64,000 nucleotides of DNA from Methylotenera sp. (GTDB lineage Bacteria > Pseudomonadota > Gammaproteobacteria > Burkholderiales > Methylophilaceae): NCBI GenBank assembly GCA_021732365.1, contig JAKFVD010000025.1, positions 61,827 through 125,826 of the forward strand. The letters are read 5' to 3'. A program made the position numbers and the translations under genes. The notes beneath the pieces were generated by a model, which was given only the letters and a program-made list of their open reading frames with translations, made no database searches and was not told where the DNA came from. This document shows positions 7,629 through 15,500 of this stretch, one piece after another; the stretch's first letter is position 1; each line of letters opens with the position of its first letter.

Positions 7629-9644
7629 TCATTTTGGCAGGTGGTAGCGTTGTTCGCTATACAGCAAGGCAGGCAGCAGTGAATTAGCTAGTGCGCGCTG
7701 CTCAATTTCCTTGGCGTTGGATGGCGGCGCAGTTTCATTCAATTGCTTGGCCTGTGCATCGTATACGCCATGCGCTGGCACTTTACCTTCACGCAGCACT
7801 ACTACGTTATTACCATCCGCCGTTTGCTGCATCCATGCAAAGTTGTAGTTATATTGCATCATGGCACGGCCTAGGTAATCGGCAGGTTCTTTAGATATAT
7901 CACGCCCTGTCATCGGGTGCTGGCCGTTGATGCCCATTAAGGATAAAACCGTTACGGGTAAGTCGATTTGGCTGGCGATACTTTTAACGATTTGCGGCTT
8001 GATATCCGCGCCTAGAATCAGGCCAGGGATATGAAAATGCTCAATCGGCACCAGCGTATTGCCGCGCACACGGATGTCATGGTCAGCCACGATGAGGAAT
8101 AGCGTATCTTTCCAGTAAGGGCTTTTTTTGGCTTTTTCAAAAAACTGCCCAATCGCATAGTCGGCGTACTTGACCGCGTTATTATCGGTCGCTTTGGGTT
8201 GCTCATACAGCTCAATCCGCCCATCCGGGAATTCAAATGGCGCATGATTGCTTGAAGAAAATGCCAAGGTAAAAAATGGCTTTCCGCTGGCATGATGCGC
8301 CAATAATTGCTCGTGCGTTTTATTGAGCAAGTCTTCATCCGATGCACCCCAGCTGCCCATAAATACAGGGTTTTTGTAATCTTTTTGATCGGTGATCTGG
8401 TTAAAACCGTTGCCCAGAAAAAAGCTGCGCATATTATCAAAATGCGATTCGCCACCATAGATAAATTCCGCGTTATAGCCTTGTTTGGTGAGCAGACTGG
8501 CCAGCGTAAAAAAGTTTTTCTGGCTCAGGGATAATTTAACCGTACTTTCAGAAGGCGTTGGTTGAAAGCCCGCCGTGACCGCCTCAATGCCGCGCACAGA
8601 GCGTGTGCCTGTGGCGTATAGTTGTTCAAACCATATGCCTTCACTTTTAAGTTTTTCCAGATTAGGCGTTACTGGTTTGCCACCAAGTGACTCTACAAAA
8701 CCTGCACCCAAACTCTCTTGCAAAATAATCACCAGATTTAGCGGTTTATCACGTTTGGCAGAAGGCATTAAGGTTTTTAAGGTCGGGATTTCGCTGTCAG
8801 TTGCGCCTGTCAGTTTGAAAATTTCGGCTCTATCCATTTTGCCGTAAATCTGGCTGGATTTGCTTTCGTGCTGTAAATCGTAAATGGCATAGATCACAGA
8901 ATAGCCAGAATTCAATACCAGGCTATTCACCATGCTATCTTGGGTAATGGCAAATAAGGCTGGGTTGGCTGGGCGATGGCCTAAAGTCGAACGTATTGCA
9001 AAAGCCGCTAACAAAAAGATGAATGGCCAAACCAGCCATATTTTTTTGTTAGACCAACTCGGTTTTGCTTGCAACCAAGGCTGCATAAAGCGGCGCATTG
9101 CCCAGATAGCCAAAATCACAAAACCAATGCTGGCAAACACATGGATTTTAAAGCCGCCCCACAACATGCTGACCACTTCGTTGGGGTATTTCAGGTATTC
9201 CACAAAAAGACGATTAGGCCGCACGTCGTATTCTGCAATGAATCCAGGCGTTGCCGCCTCTAAAAACACCAATAGGACAATCGCGAATATCACCCAAGCA
9301 TAGGTGAATTTTTGCCAAACCTTGAATAATGGCTTGATGGCTAAAAGCGGTGCTAGCAAGAGGGGTATTAAGGCTAATAGGCATAGCTGAATAATATCGA
9401 CACGAATGCCCTGCAAAAGGATTTCGGCTAGCTTGCCAGTTGCCGTAACCCGCTCGAATTTCCATAATACCAAGCCTAAGCGTGATAAAGATAGAATGAC
9501 CAAGCCCAGCAACAGCATGCTGACAAGTGGTGCGAAAGGGCCTAGTTTATTAGCTAGTCGCCAAATAGTGCGTCTAAAAGCAGCAAAAATATCAAGAGAA
9601 TGCATAGTTTTATAAGTGCAAATCAGCAAGCGATAAAAAGCCAT
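7629..9644 (-). CDS. LtaS/OpgB-type phosphoglycerol transferase (sulfatase-fold membrane protein)
   Basis: 671 residues. Five hydrophobic helices (about 37-60, 84-102, 114-134, 168-184, 202-218) precede an extracytoplasmic alkaline-phosphatase/sulfatase-fold domain. That domain has the metal-ligand Glu310 in LQESLG, a likely Thr nucleophile in ATGTRSVRG (Thr345/Thr347), and the metal motif VADHDIR. This family moves sn-glycerol-1-phosphate (lipoteichoic acid, osmoregulated glucans) or phosphoethanolamine from phospholipids. The neighbouring lipid genes fit glycerophosphate transfer, with diacylglycerol as by-product. An alternative start exists at 9605, which would remove 13 residues; neither has a clear ribosome-binding site. 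Confidence 0.85.
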   Translation of the reverse strand: MAFYRLLICTYKTMHSLDIFAAFRRTIWRLANKLGPFAPLVSMLLLGLVILSLSRLGLVLWKFERVTATGKLAEILLQGIRVDIIQLCLLALIPLLLAPLLAIKPLFKVWQKFTYAWVIFAIVLLVFLEAATPGFIAEYDVRPNRLFVEYLKYPNEVVSMLWGGFKIHVFASIGFVILAIWAMRRFMQPWLQAKPSWSNKKIWLVWPFIFLLAAFAIRSTLGHRPANPALFAITQDSMVNSLVLNSGYSVIYAIYDLQHESKSSQIYGKMDRAEIFKLTGATDSEIPTLKTLMPSAKRDKPLNLVIILQESLGAGFVESLGGKPVTPNLEKLKSEGIWFEQLYATGTRSVRGIEAVTAGFQPTPSESTVKLSLSQKNFFTLASLLTKQGYNAEFIYGGESHFDNMRSFFLGNGFNQITDQKDYKNPVFMGSWGASDEDLLNKTHEQLLAHHASGKPFFTLAFSSSNHAPFEFPDGRIELYEQPKATDNNAVKYADYAIGQFFEKAKKSPYWKDTLFLIVADHDIRVRGNTLVPIEHFHIPGLILGADIKPQIVKSIASQIDLPVTVLSLMGINGQHPMTGRDISKEPADYLGRAMMQYNYNFAWMQQTADGNNVVVLREGKVPAHGVYDAQAKQLNETAPPSNAKEIEQRALANSLLPALLYSEQRYHLPK

Positions 9645-9677
9645 GATTATATCGCTTAACTTGCTTAGTTAACGTGT

Positions 9678-10601
9678 TTAACTAGCAGGATTTAGCTGGT
9701 TTTGTTGTTTAGCCTTCACCAACAGGGCATGCAGCATTTCGGCTGATAAGCCATGTAATACCAAACGATAACCCGCAGACCAAGTGGTAGGCACAACCAT
9801 AGGGTGCTTGTTATTGACCAGAATTAAGCCTTCCGGCTTGTTTAAAATCTTGGCTGCATAAATGCCGATGGTTTCATCAAATTGCAGTGAATGCACAGAA
9901 CGCCAAAAATCTTTATCGGTTAAAAATAACTGGTAGATAGGCGTAAAAATATCGATACAGGTTTGCAAATCTAACACATTGAACCAGCCATTATTTTGCG
10001 GCGCGATGTCAAAATTGCCATCATGCGAAATCATGGAAAAATCCAGCTGCTCGTTGGCTTGAATATCACTGAGCTTATTGGCGCGCAAAGATAAATTGAG
10101 CCGCGTAATAAAGTTAAATAAATTCAGGTCGTGCTGTATAAATAAATTGTCTTTTAAATCGGGTAAATCATGCGGGTTTAACGGATGCATGGCGACACCG
10201 CCGCCTTTAATATTGGCATTCAAAAAAGCCAGATTTTCAGAGCCTATCCAAAAATGGCGCAATATCAGCCAGTTGGCTTCAGGCGTAGCAAAAATCGATA
10301 AAGCTCTGGCAAGCAACTTGTGCAGCAGGCGTGATGAGCAAAATCGATTCGGGATAATGGTTTTGATGAGTTGTAGCAAGACGATAGTTAGCCTTGCCAG
10401 TGGCCGCACAAAAGGCAGTAAAAATTGGCGTGACCAAGTATTGGAATCGCGCAACCAGGCTTGCTTGACGCCTTTATTGATTGTGATGGAATGATCTAAC
10501 CACAAACTTTGCCAAGGGTCTGGGTTTTCTGGGTTATGCACGGCTTCTAAAAATGGCGCTGGTCGTGGCAAAGTTACTTTTTTGTGATGGTGATTTTCCA
10601 T
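9678..10601 (-). CDS. Conserved-looking hypothetical protein, 307 aa
   Basis: I do not recognise a family. The product begins with a His/Lys-rich stretch (MENHHHKK) and has a hydrophobic amphipathic segment around 87-100 (LARLTIVLLQLIKTII). A mixed alpha/beta region follows with GGGVAMHPLNPHDLPDLKD in the middle. There is no signal peptide. The context is a lipid/envelope operon: it follows the PLD-like gene by 24 bases and precedes the LtaS-like gene by 33. A membrane-associated accessory role is possible but unproven. Confidence 0.75.
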   Translation of the reverse strand: MENHHHKKVTLPRPAPFLEAVHNPENPDPWQSLWLDHSITINKGVKQAWLRDSNTWSRQFLLPFVRPLARLTIVLLQLIKTIIPNRFCSSRLLHKLLARALSIFATPEANWLILRHFWIGSENLAFLNANIKGGGVAMHPLNPHDLPDLKDNLFIQHDLNLFNFITRLNLSLRANKLSDIQANEQLDFSMISHDGNFDIAPQNNGWFNVLDLQTCIDIFTPIYQLFLTDKDFWRSVHSLQFDETIGIYAAKILNKPEGLILVNNKHPMVVPTTWSAGYRLVLHGLSAEMLHALLVKAKQQNQLNPAS

Positions 10602-10625
10602 AGGCTATTCACTATCTTAATAAAA

Positions 10626-12128
10626 TTATAGTAAAGATTTAATCGGCAGCATCTGCAAAAATCGTACTTTGCTACGCTTGGCAAGGTTGACATATTGATC
10701 TGGATTATCGGTGGCTGTATTCCAGCTGTTTTCGGGCAGCATATCGGTTTTGATGGCGCTCTCTACCGTTTTTGCCAAGTCAGGATTGTGTATCACAACA
10801 CCTATTTCTGTATTCAAGTTTTCAGATCTTGGGTCAAAATTAAACGTACCAATAAATACAGTTTCCGAATCAATCACCATGGTTTTGGCATGAATCGCAA
10901 ATTTGGCTGAACGCTTTTCTGCCAGCACTGAAGCGGCAATCAAGTGCTTTTTGATGCTGGGATTGGGTTTGTATTCGTAAATGCTGATACCCATTTTAAG
11001 TAGCTGGTCACGTTGATTGCGATAACCACTGAAGGCCTGAATATTATCCGTGGCGGCTAGCGAGTTGGTATTGATCTGCACTTTAACACCGCGATTAATG
11101 GCCGACTGAAATAGCGAGATTGCCTTGTCAGACATCACTAAATAAGGCGATTGGATAATGATTTGTTTTTGCGCATCGTTGACCAATTTAACCAGTGCCA
11201 ATGTAGATTTACCACCACCGTCTAGCCCTGCCGCTGTGTTTTTGCCTGGCAGGTCGCTGATGACACTAATATCTGTCCAAATAATCTGCTTAGATATAGC
11301 ATTAAATGCGTTGGGAATATTGCTAATTAAGCCGCGCAAATATACAGAAAAATTGGCTTTTGATTGTGCGTAATCGTGTAGCGACTGGTAGATTTGTTTG
11401 ACTTGGGAATCTTCCACTTGCACATTTTTTTGAAAAATTCCAATGCCGTCATATAGCTCTTCTACTTTGGCGCTTAAAGGGCTTTTCCAAAAGCGATTAA
11501 AGCTGGACTCAATAAGCGCTACGTCTTTGCCCAGCAGCAGCACATCTCTATCACGGAAGTTGTAGCTGTGATTGTAATCAAAATACTCCGTTGCCATATT
11601 GCGGCCACCCGTAATAGCGATCTCGCCATCTACAATAAAGGTTTTGTCATGCATGCGCTGATTAACGCCGTGAAAATCGGTGACGATATTGAGCAGTCTT
11701 TTATGAAAAGGCACGCCGACAGAATGCTGCGGATTATAGATTTTGATCTCAATGTTAGGGTGCAGCGCTAATGCCAGCAGCGTTTGGTCAGGTGCTTTTA
11801 TCAGCAGGTCATCAACGATAACGCGCACCTTAACGCCTCTATCTGCCGCGCGCAGTAAGGCTTCTGAGGCGAGGGTGCCAATATTATCATCACTCCATAT
11901 AAAGTACTGCACCTCAATCGTTTGCTTGGCGTAATCGGCCAGCCAAGCGCGCGCAATTAAAGCATCTTCGCCCTTATCTAATACATAAACACCTGTTTTA
12001 TCGGGGTGCGCTGCGATTTGAGCTGCGATAAAGGTGCTGACTTGGTCTGCTGCAAATGCAAATGAACCTGCAAAAGTGCATAAGCATATCGACAAAGCGC
12101 CTACCAAGCAGGGTAATTTTTTAAGCAT
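10626..12128 (-). CDS. Phospholipase D family protein (ClsC-like), exported
   Basis: 500 residues with a cleavable-looking signal peptide (hydrophobic 8-25, then AFAADQ). Two HKD motifs are complete: H160-x-K162-x4-D167 in HDKTFIVDG, followed by GGRN, and H413-x-K415-x4-D420 in HAKTMVIDS, followed by GTFNFDPRSE. The paired motifs define phosphatidyl-transferases and phospholipases D; the layout resembles ClsC-type cardiolipin synthases. The signal peptide would place it in the periplasm. It starts two bases after the ketosynthase fusion gene ends, so the two are surely cotranscribed. It could synthesise cardiolipin-like lipids or hydrolyse head groups; sequence does not decide. Confidence 0.85.
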   Translation of the reverse strand: MLKKLPCLVGALSICLCTFAGSFAFAADQVSTFIAAQIAAHPDKTGVYVLDKGEDALIARAWLADYAKQTIEVQYFIWSDDNIGTLASEALLRAADRGVKVRVIVDDLLIKAPDQTLLALALHPNIEIKIYNPQHSVGVPFHKRLLNIVTDFHGVNQRMHDKTFIVDGEIAITGGRNMATEYFDYNHSYNFRDRDVLLLGKDVALIESSFNRFWKSPLSAKVEELYDGIGIFQKNVQVEDSQVKQIYQSLHDYAQSKANFSVYLRGLISNIPNAFNAISKQIIWTDISVISDLPGKNTAAGLDGGGKSTLALVKLVNDAQKQIIIQSPYLVMSDKAISLFQSAINRGVKVQINTNSLAATDNIQAFSGYRNQRDQLLKMGISIYEYKPNPSIKKHLIAASVLAEKRSAKFAIHAKTMVIDSETVFIGTFNFDPRSENLNTEIGVVIHNPDLAKTVESAIKTDMLPENSWNTATDNPDQYVNLAKRSKVRFLQMLPIKSLL

Positions 12129-12130
12129 TT

Positions 12131-14017
12131 TTACTGGTTAAGTGACACAAATTTCCATTGTTGTAAGTATAGCGCGGCAACGGTTTCGGCCACTCTAACA
12201 ATTTCGGCGGCAGCATTGGCGTCAATGTTCACCACCATTTTAACGGCATCCAGCCAGCGCATCATATGCGCTTGATCGTTTTCGCCATGATACTCAATAA
12301 ATTTTAAAACAGACGACGGTACGCTTAAATGCTGCTTCAGTTTGGGTAGCAGGGTGGGCACGATGCGTTGCCCTGTGCCCTCAATGATATAAATGCCACC
12401 AAGTAGGCCGATAGGGTTCTGGCGTGCGGCATAGCTGTGCATAAAAGCATTCAGCGCTTCCCCGCCAGGGTTGCGCCTTAGGTGGCTTGCATCCAGCTTG
12501 CCGCCAGCCTGCACATAATCCTGATAGAGCACTTGCCAGTCTAGCTGCTCTTCCACTGCATGCGTTTGTACCAATTGCGCTAATTGTTGATATTGTGGGC
12601 TCATACTGGATACCGCACGCCGCATCCAAAGGCTGCCTTCACGCACTTGCGGAATCCAGCATTCCATCCAGTTTAAATAATCATTGAGTTGAATATTGCC
12701 ATGCATAATCGCGCTGGCGATATCGGTGCGAAACACTTCAGAACGATACCCATGCCATACCGCCATCAAGCCTTTTAGTGTGTCGGCCACGCCACCCGTT
12801 TGACCTTCTGCAGACATGGGCGGGGGCGCTAAATGATGTGCTAATTCAGGCGCAAACTCTGCTGTTGCAACTGGCGGAAAGTCAGGGATTTGCGCAGGGG
12901 AAACGTTGCCATCTACTACTTCCAGCAAAAAGTAGGCAACGCTAAAACGCCCTGATTCTGGTACAAAACCAAAAATCTGCTGACCTACTTTTAGTGACGC
13001 TTTTTTGCTTTTAAAAAACTCATCCAGCATAATAAAAATGGATGCAGCGCCTGTATTGCCTTTGCTGGACAAGTTAGAGAACCATTTTTCGGTAGAGATG
13101 GCGATGCCTGCTTCCTGCATCAATTCTGCCATCATCGGTTTAAAACGCTCAGACGAGTAATGGCATAAAAACCAATCCACATCTTTGGGGTTTAAATGCC
13201 CCGCTTTGACCAAATTGGCGTATTCATGCAAGCCCATATCAAACAAATTGGGCAAGGTTCTAATGTTTTGGCGTAAATCAAACGCGCCTGCTTGTTCGGC
13301 CTCAGCCAAAGTGGGGTAATCCAAATAGCCCGGTAAAGTGTTGCCGATGGATTGGCCTACTTGCATGCAGGTAGGCATATCGCCAGAGAATGATTGCTGG
13401 TGTATCCACTTTACTTTGAGTGATAAGCCTTGTGCTGATGGCTGATTCTTTAACATCGCGCCGCCTGCGCCGTCTGATAGCATCCAGCGTAAAAAATGCG
13501 CATCAAAATCAATATCGGTGTTGCGATTTTCAAAACGTGAAGCTTTGAATAAGCGTGATGGAAATTCGCTGGCAACCGCAACAGCTGCATTGGCTGAGCC
13601 AGATTGCACCGCAGATGCAGCCGCATTAAGCGCGCCAATAGAAGCTGCACAAATACCTGATACAGACAAGGCTTCTAAAGGTGGCAAGGTTAGCTCGCCT
13701 TGAATCAAATTAGCTAAACCTGGCGCTGCGCAATCGCCGCCAGTGGTAGCGGCTGATAAAAATTGCAAAGGTGTTTTTTCAGTTAAGGCAGCCACTACTT
13801 TGGCACCCATTGATGTCACTGAATGTTGCGATTGGCCATTTTCATCGATTGCGTAATGTCGAAGCTGGATGCCATTTTCTGCCAAGATGCGTGTTTTGAT
13901 GCGGCCTGACATGCGGTTGATCGATCCAATGTAGGCATCCATTTTTTGATTGTTAACCGCTTCACCAGGCATAAAACTGGCGGTATCGGTGATATAGACA
14001 TGGCTAAATGGTGTCAT
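12131..14017 (-). CDS. Beta-ketoacyl synthase III (DarB/StlD-like) fused to a heme-oxygenase-like diiron (HDO) domain
   Basis: 628 residues. The first ~370 resemble FabH/KAS III enzymes of the dialkylresorcinol (DarB/StlD) kind, with an intact Cys-His-Asn triad: Cys123 (SGICAASIG), His286 (LCHYSS), Asn321 (KGNTGAAS). After a Pro/Ala-rich linker (about 375-405), residues 415-620 are all-helical. Candidate metal ligands are His486 with Glu489/490, Glu546 (IIEGTG), His577, Asp581 and His584. The last three have the H-x3-D-x2-H spacing of HDO "iron-containing redox enzymes". Decarboxylative condensation of an acyl chain coupled to an oxygen-dependent step is inferred. No DarA or StlC partner is adjacent. 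PLD follows two bases later. Confidence 0.75.
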   Translation of the reverse strand: MTPFSHVYITDTASFMPGEAVNNQKMDAYIGSINRMSGRIKTRILAENGIQLRHYAIDENGQSQHSVTSMGAKVVAALTEKTPLQFLSAATTGGDCAAPGLANLIQGELTLPPLEALSVSGICAASIGALNAAASAVQSGSANAAVAVASEFPSRLFKASRFENRNTDIDFDAHFLRWMLSDGAGGAMLKNQPSAQGLSLKVKWIHQQSFSGDMPTCMQVGQSIGNTLPGYLDYPTLAEAEQAGAFDLRQNIRTLPNLFDMGLHEYANLVKAGHLNPKDVDWFLCHYSSERFKPMMAELMQEAGIAISTEKWFSNLSSKGNTGAASIFIMLDEFFKSKKASLKVGQQIFGFVPESGRFSVAYFLLEVVDGNVSPAQIPDFPPVATAEFAPELAHHLAPPPMSAEGQTGGVADTLKGLMAVWHGYRSEVFRTDIASAIMHGNIQLNDYLNWMECWIPQVREGSLWMRRAVSSMSPQYQQLAQLVQTHAVEEQLDWQVLYQDYVQAGGKLDASHLRRNPGGEALNAFMHSYAARQNPIGLLGGIYIIEGTGQRIVPTLLPKLKQHLSVPSSVLKFIEYHGENDQAHMMRWLDAVKMVVNIDANAAAEIVRVAETVAALYLQQWKFVSLNQ

Positions 14018-14144
14018 GAGTATTCTTTCTTATTGTTTGCGTAATGTACCTAAATAAGCATCAAGCTGCCAAAAAAAGAAGCTGTAATTGGCTTGGTAAG
14101 GTTAGTGATGGCCTTAGGTTGTGCCTTATTAGGCCCATGCTTAC

Positions 14145-15452
14145 TTAACGTTTTACCCAAGCCAAAAACGTTGTGAAATATTCTGGTTGGCGTATACATA
14201 GGTAAATGCTCACAATCACATTCAACATTGCCGTGGCTAAAAATAATTGTGGTATTGAATAGCCATGATTGAAAATTAGAATGGAGAACCCTGCAGAAAC
14301 CACCATGAATAATGCGTTCATGATGTTATTGGCAGCAATCACGCGCGATTGGTATTGTTTTTCGCTACGCGTTTGAATCAGTACATACAGCGGCACAATA
14401 TAAAAACCACCAAACAAGCCAATTAGCGCAATATCTGCCAGCAAACGCCAGTGGTTAAATAAAAAGTACTGGTAATTTAATAACACTTCATTAGTCGCTG
14501 TATGAATGCTATTGCTAGATGCATACAAATCGATACCGAAAACAGTTAAGCCAATTGCACCAAGCATCACAAGTCCAAGCTCTACACGGCCTTTGGATAG
14601 CTTTTCGCACAACAGAGAACCCAGCCCAATGCCGATAGAAAATACGCTCAGCAACAGAATAAATACGCTTTCATCGCCATGCAGTACGTTTTTAGCAAAG
14701 TTTGGAAATTGCGCCAGCAAAGTTGCACCATAAAACCAGAACCATGAAATAGCTACAATCGCTAACCAAAGCGGCTGTTTTGGCCAAATTAATTTAACGT
14801 TTTTAATGGTTTCGGTGACTGGATTCCAGTTAATTCGTAAGTTGGGGTCTGCGGCGGGTGAGTTGGGCACACCGCGGCTAGTCCAATAGCCCATGATGGC
14901 AATCGCTAAAATAGCCATGCTGGTAAAGGTTTCGTGATGCGTCACTGTAGCCAGCCATGCACCCAGTACTTGGCCCAATAAAATCGCGACAAAACTGCCC
15001 ATTTCTACCATGCCGTTGCCGCCAATAAGCTCGTTTTCTTTTAAATGCTGGGGCAGGTAAGAATACTTAACTGGCCCAAACAAAGTGGAATGCATCCCCA
15101 TCATAAATAATGCAGCTGCCAGCAACCAAATGTTGTGCATATAAAAACCTGCACTGGCAAAAGCCATAATGCCAATTTCAAACAGTTTTACAAAACGAAT
15201 AATGCGCGACTTTTCAAACTTATCGGCAATTTGCCCCGCCGTAGCAGAGAATAAAAAGAAAGGCAGAATAAATAGCCCAGGTAATAATGTGGCAAGCGTG
15301 CTGCCATCTATGGTGGTGAGGCTGGCGGCATGAAAAGCAACTAAGGTGATTAATGCAGTTTTAAATACATTATCGTTAAATGCGCCCAAAAATTGCGTGA
15401 AAAAAAACGGGCGAAAACGTTGTTCACTTAATAACTGGAATTGGGTGCTCAT
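14145..15452 (-). CDS. LplT-like major facilitator superfamily transporter
   Basis: 435 residues and about 12 hydrophobic helices. The N-terminus has the family-typical FFFTQFLGAFNDNVFKTAL, the first loop has GQIADKFEKSR, and GMHSTLFGPVKYSYLP follows. These match the MFS proteins that are either LplT or the N-terminal part of fused acyl-ACP synthetase/acyltransferases. LplT flips lysophospholipids from the periplasmic face to the cytosol for re-acylation by Aas, and an Aas homologue is encoded in the same block. Unlike enterobacteria, the two are separated by two genes. 127 bases follow before the ketosynthase gene. Confidence 0.85.
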   Translation of the reverse strand: MSTQFQLLSEQRFRPFFFTQFLGAFNDNVFKTALITLVAFHAASLTTIDGSTLATLLPGLFILPFFLFSATAGQIADKFEKSRIIRFVKLFEIGIMAFASAGFYMHNIWLLAAALFMMGMHSTLFGPVKYSYLPQHLKENELIGGNGMVEMGSFVAILLGQVLGAWLATVTHHETFTSMAILAIAIMGYWTSRGVPNSPAADPNLRINWNPVTETIKNVKLIWPKQPLWLAIVAISWFWFYGATLLAQFPNFAKNVLHGDESVFILLLSVFSIGIGLGSLLCEKLSKGRVELGLVMLGAIGLTVFGIDLYASSNSIHTATNEVLLNYQYFLFNHWRLLADIALIGLFGGFYIVPLYVLIQTRSEKQYQSRVIAANNIMNALFMVVSAGFSILIFNHGYSIPQLFLATAMLNVIVSIYLCIRQPEYFTTFLAWVKR

Positions 15453-15500
15453 AAAAGCTTTCTGGATTATGAATAGATTTATTGTTAAATATGAAGTGAT

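Noticed and set aside
8018..8458. 146-codon alternative-frame ORF within the LtaS-like gene
   Set aside because: Overlaps the catalytic domain in another frame; no ribosome-binding site or recognisable protein.
5174..14017. PqqA plus the HDO domain as an alternative PQQ pathway (PqqC has the same fold)
   Set aside because: The HDO domain is fused to a ketosynthase, and no PqqE, PqqD or PqqB is present.
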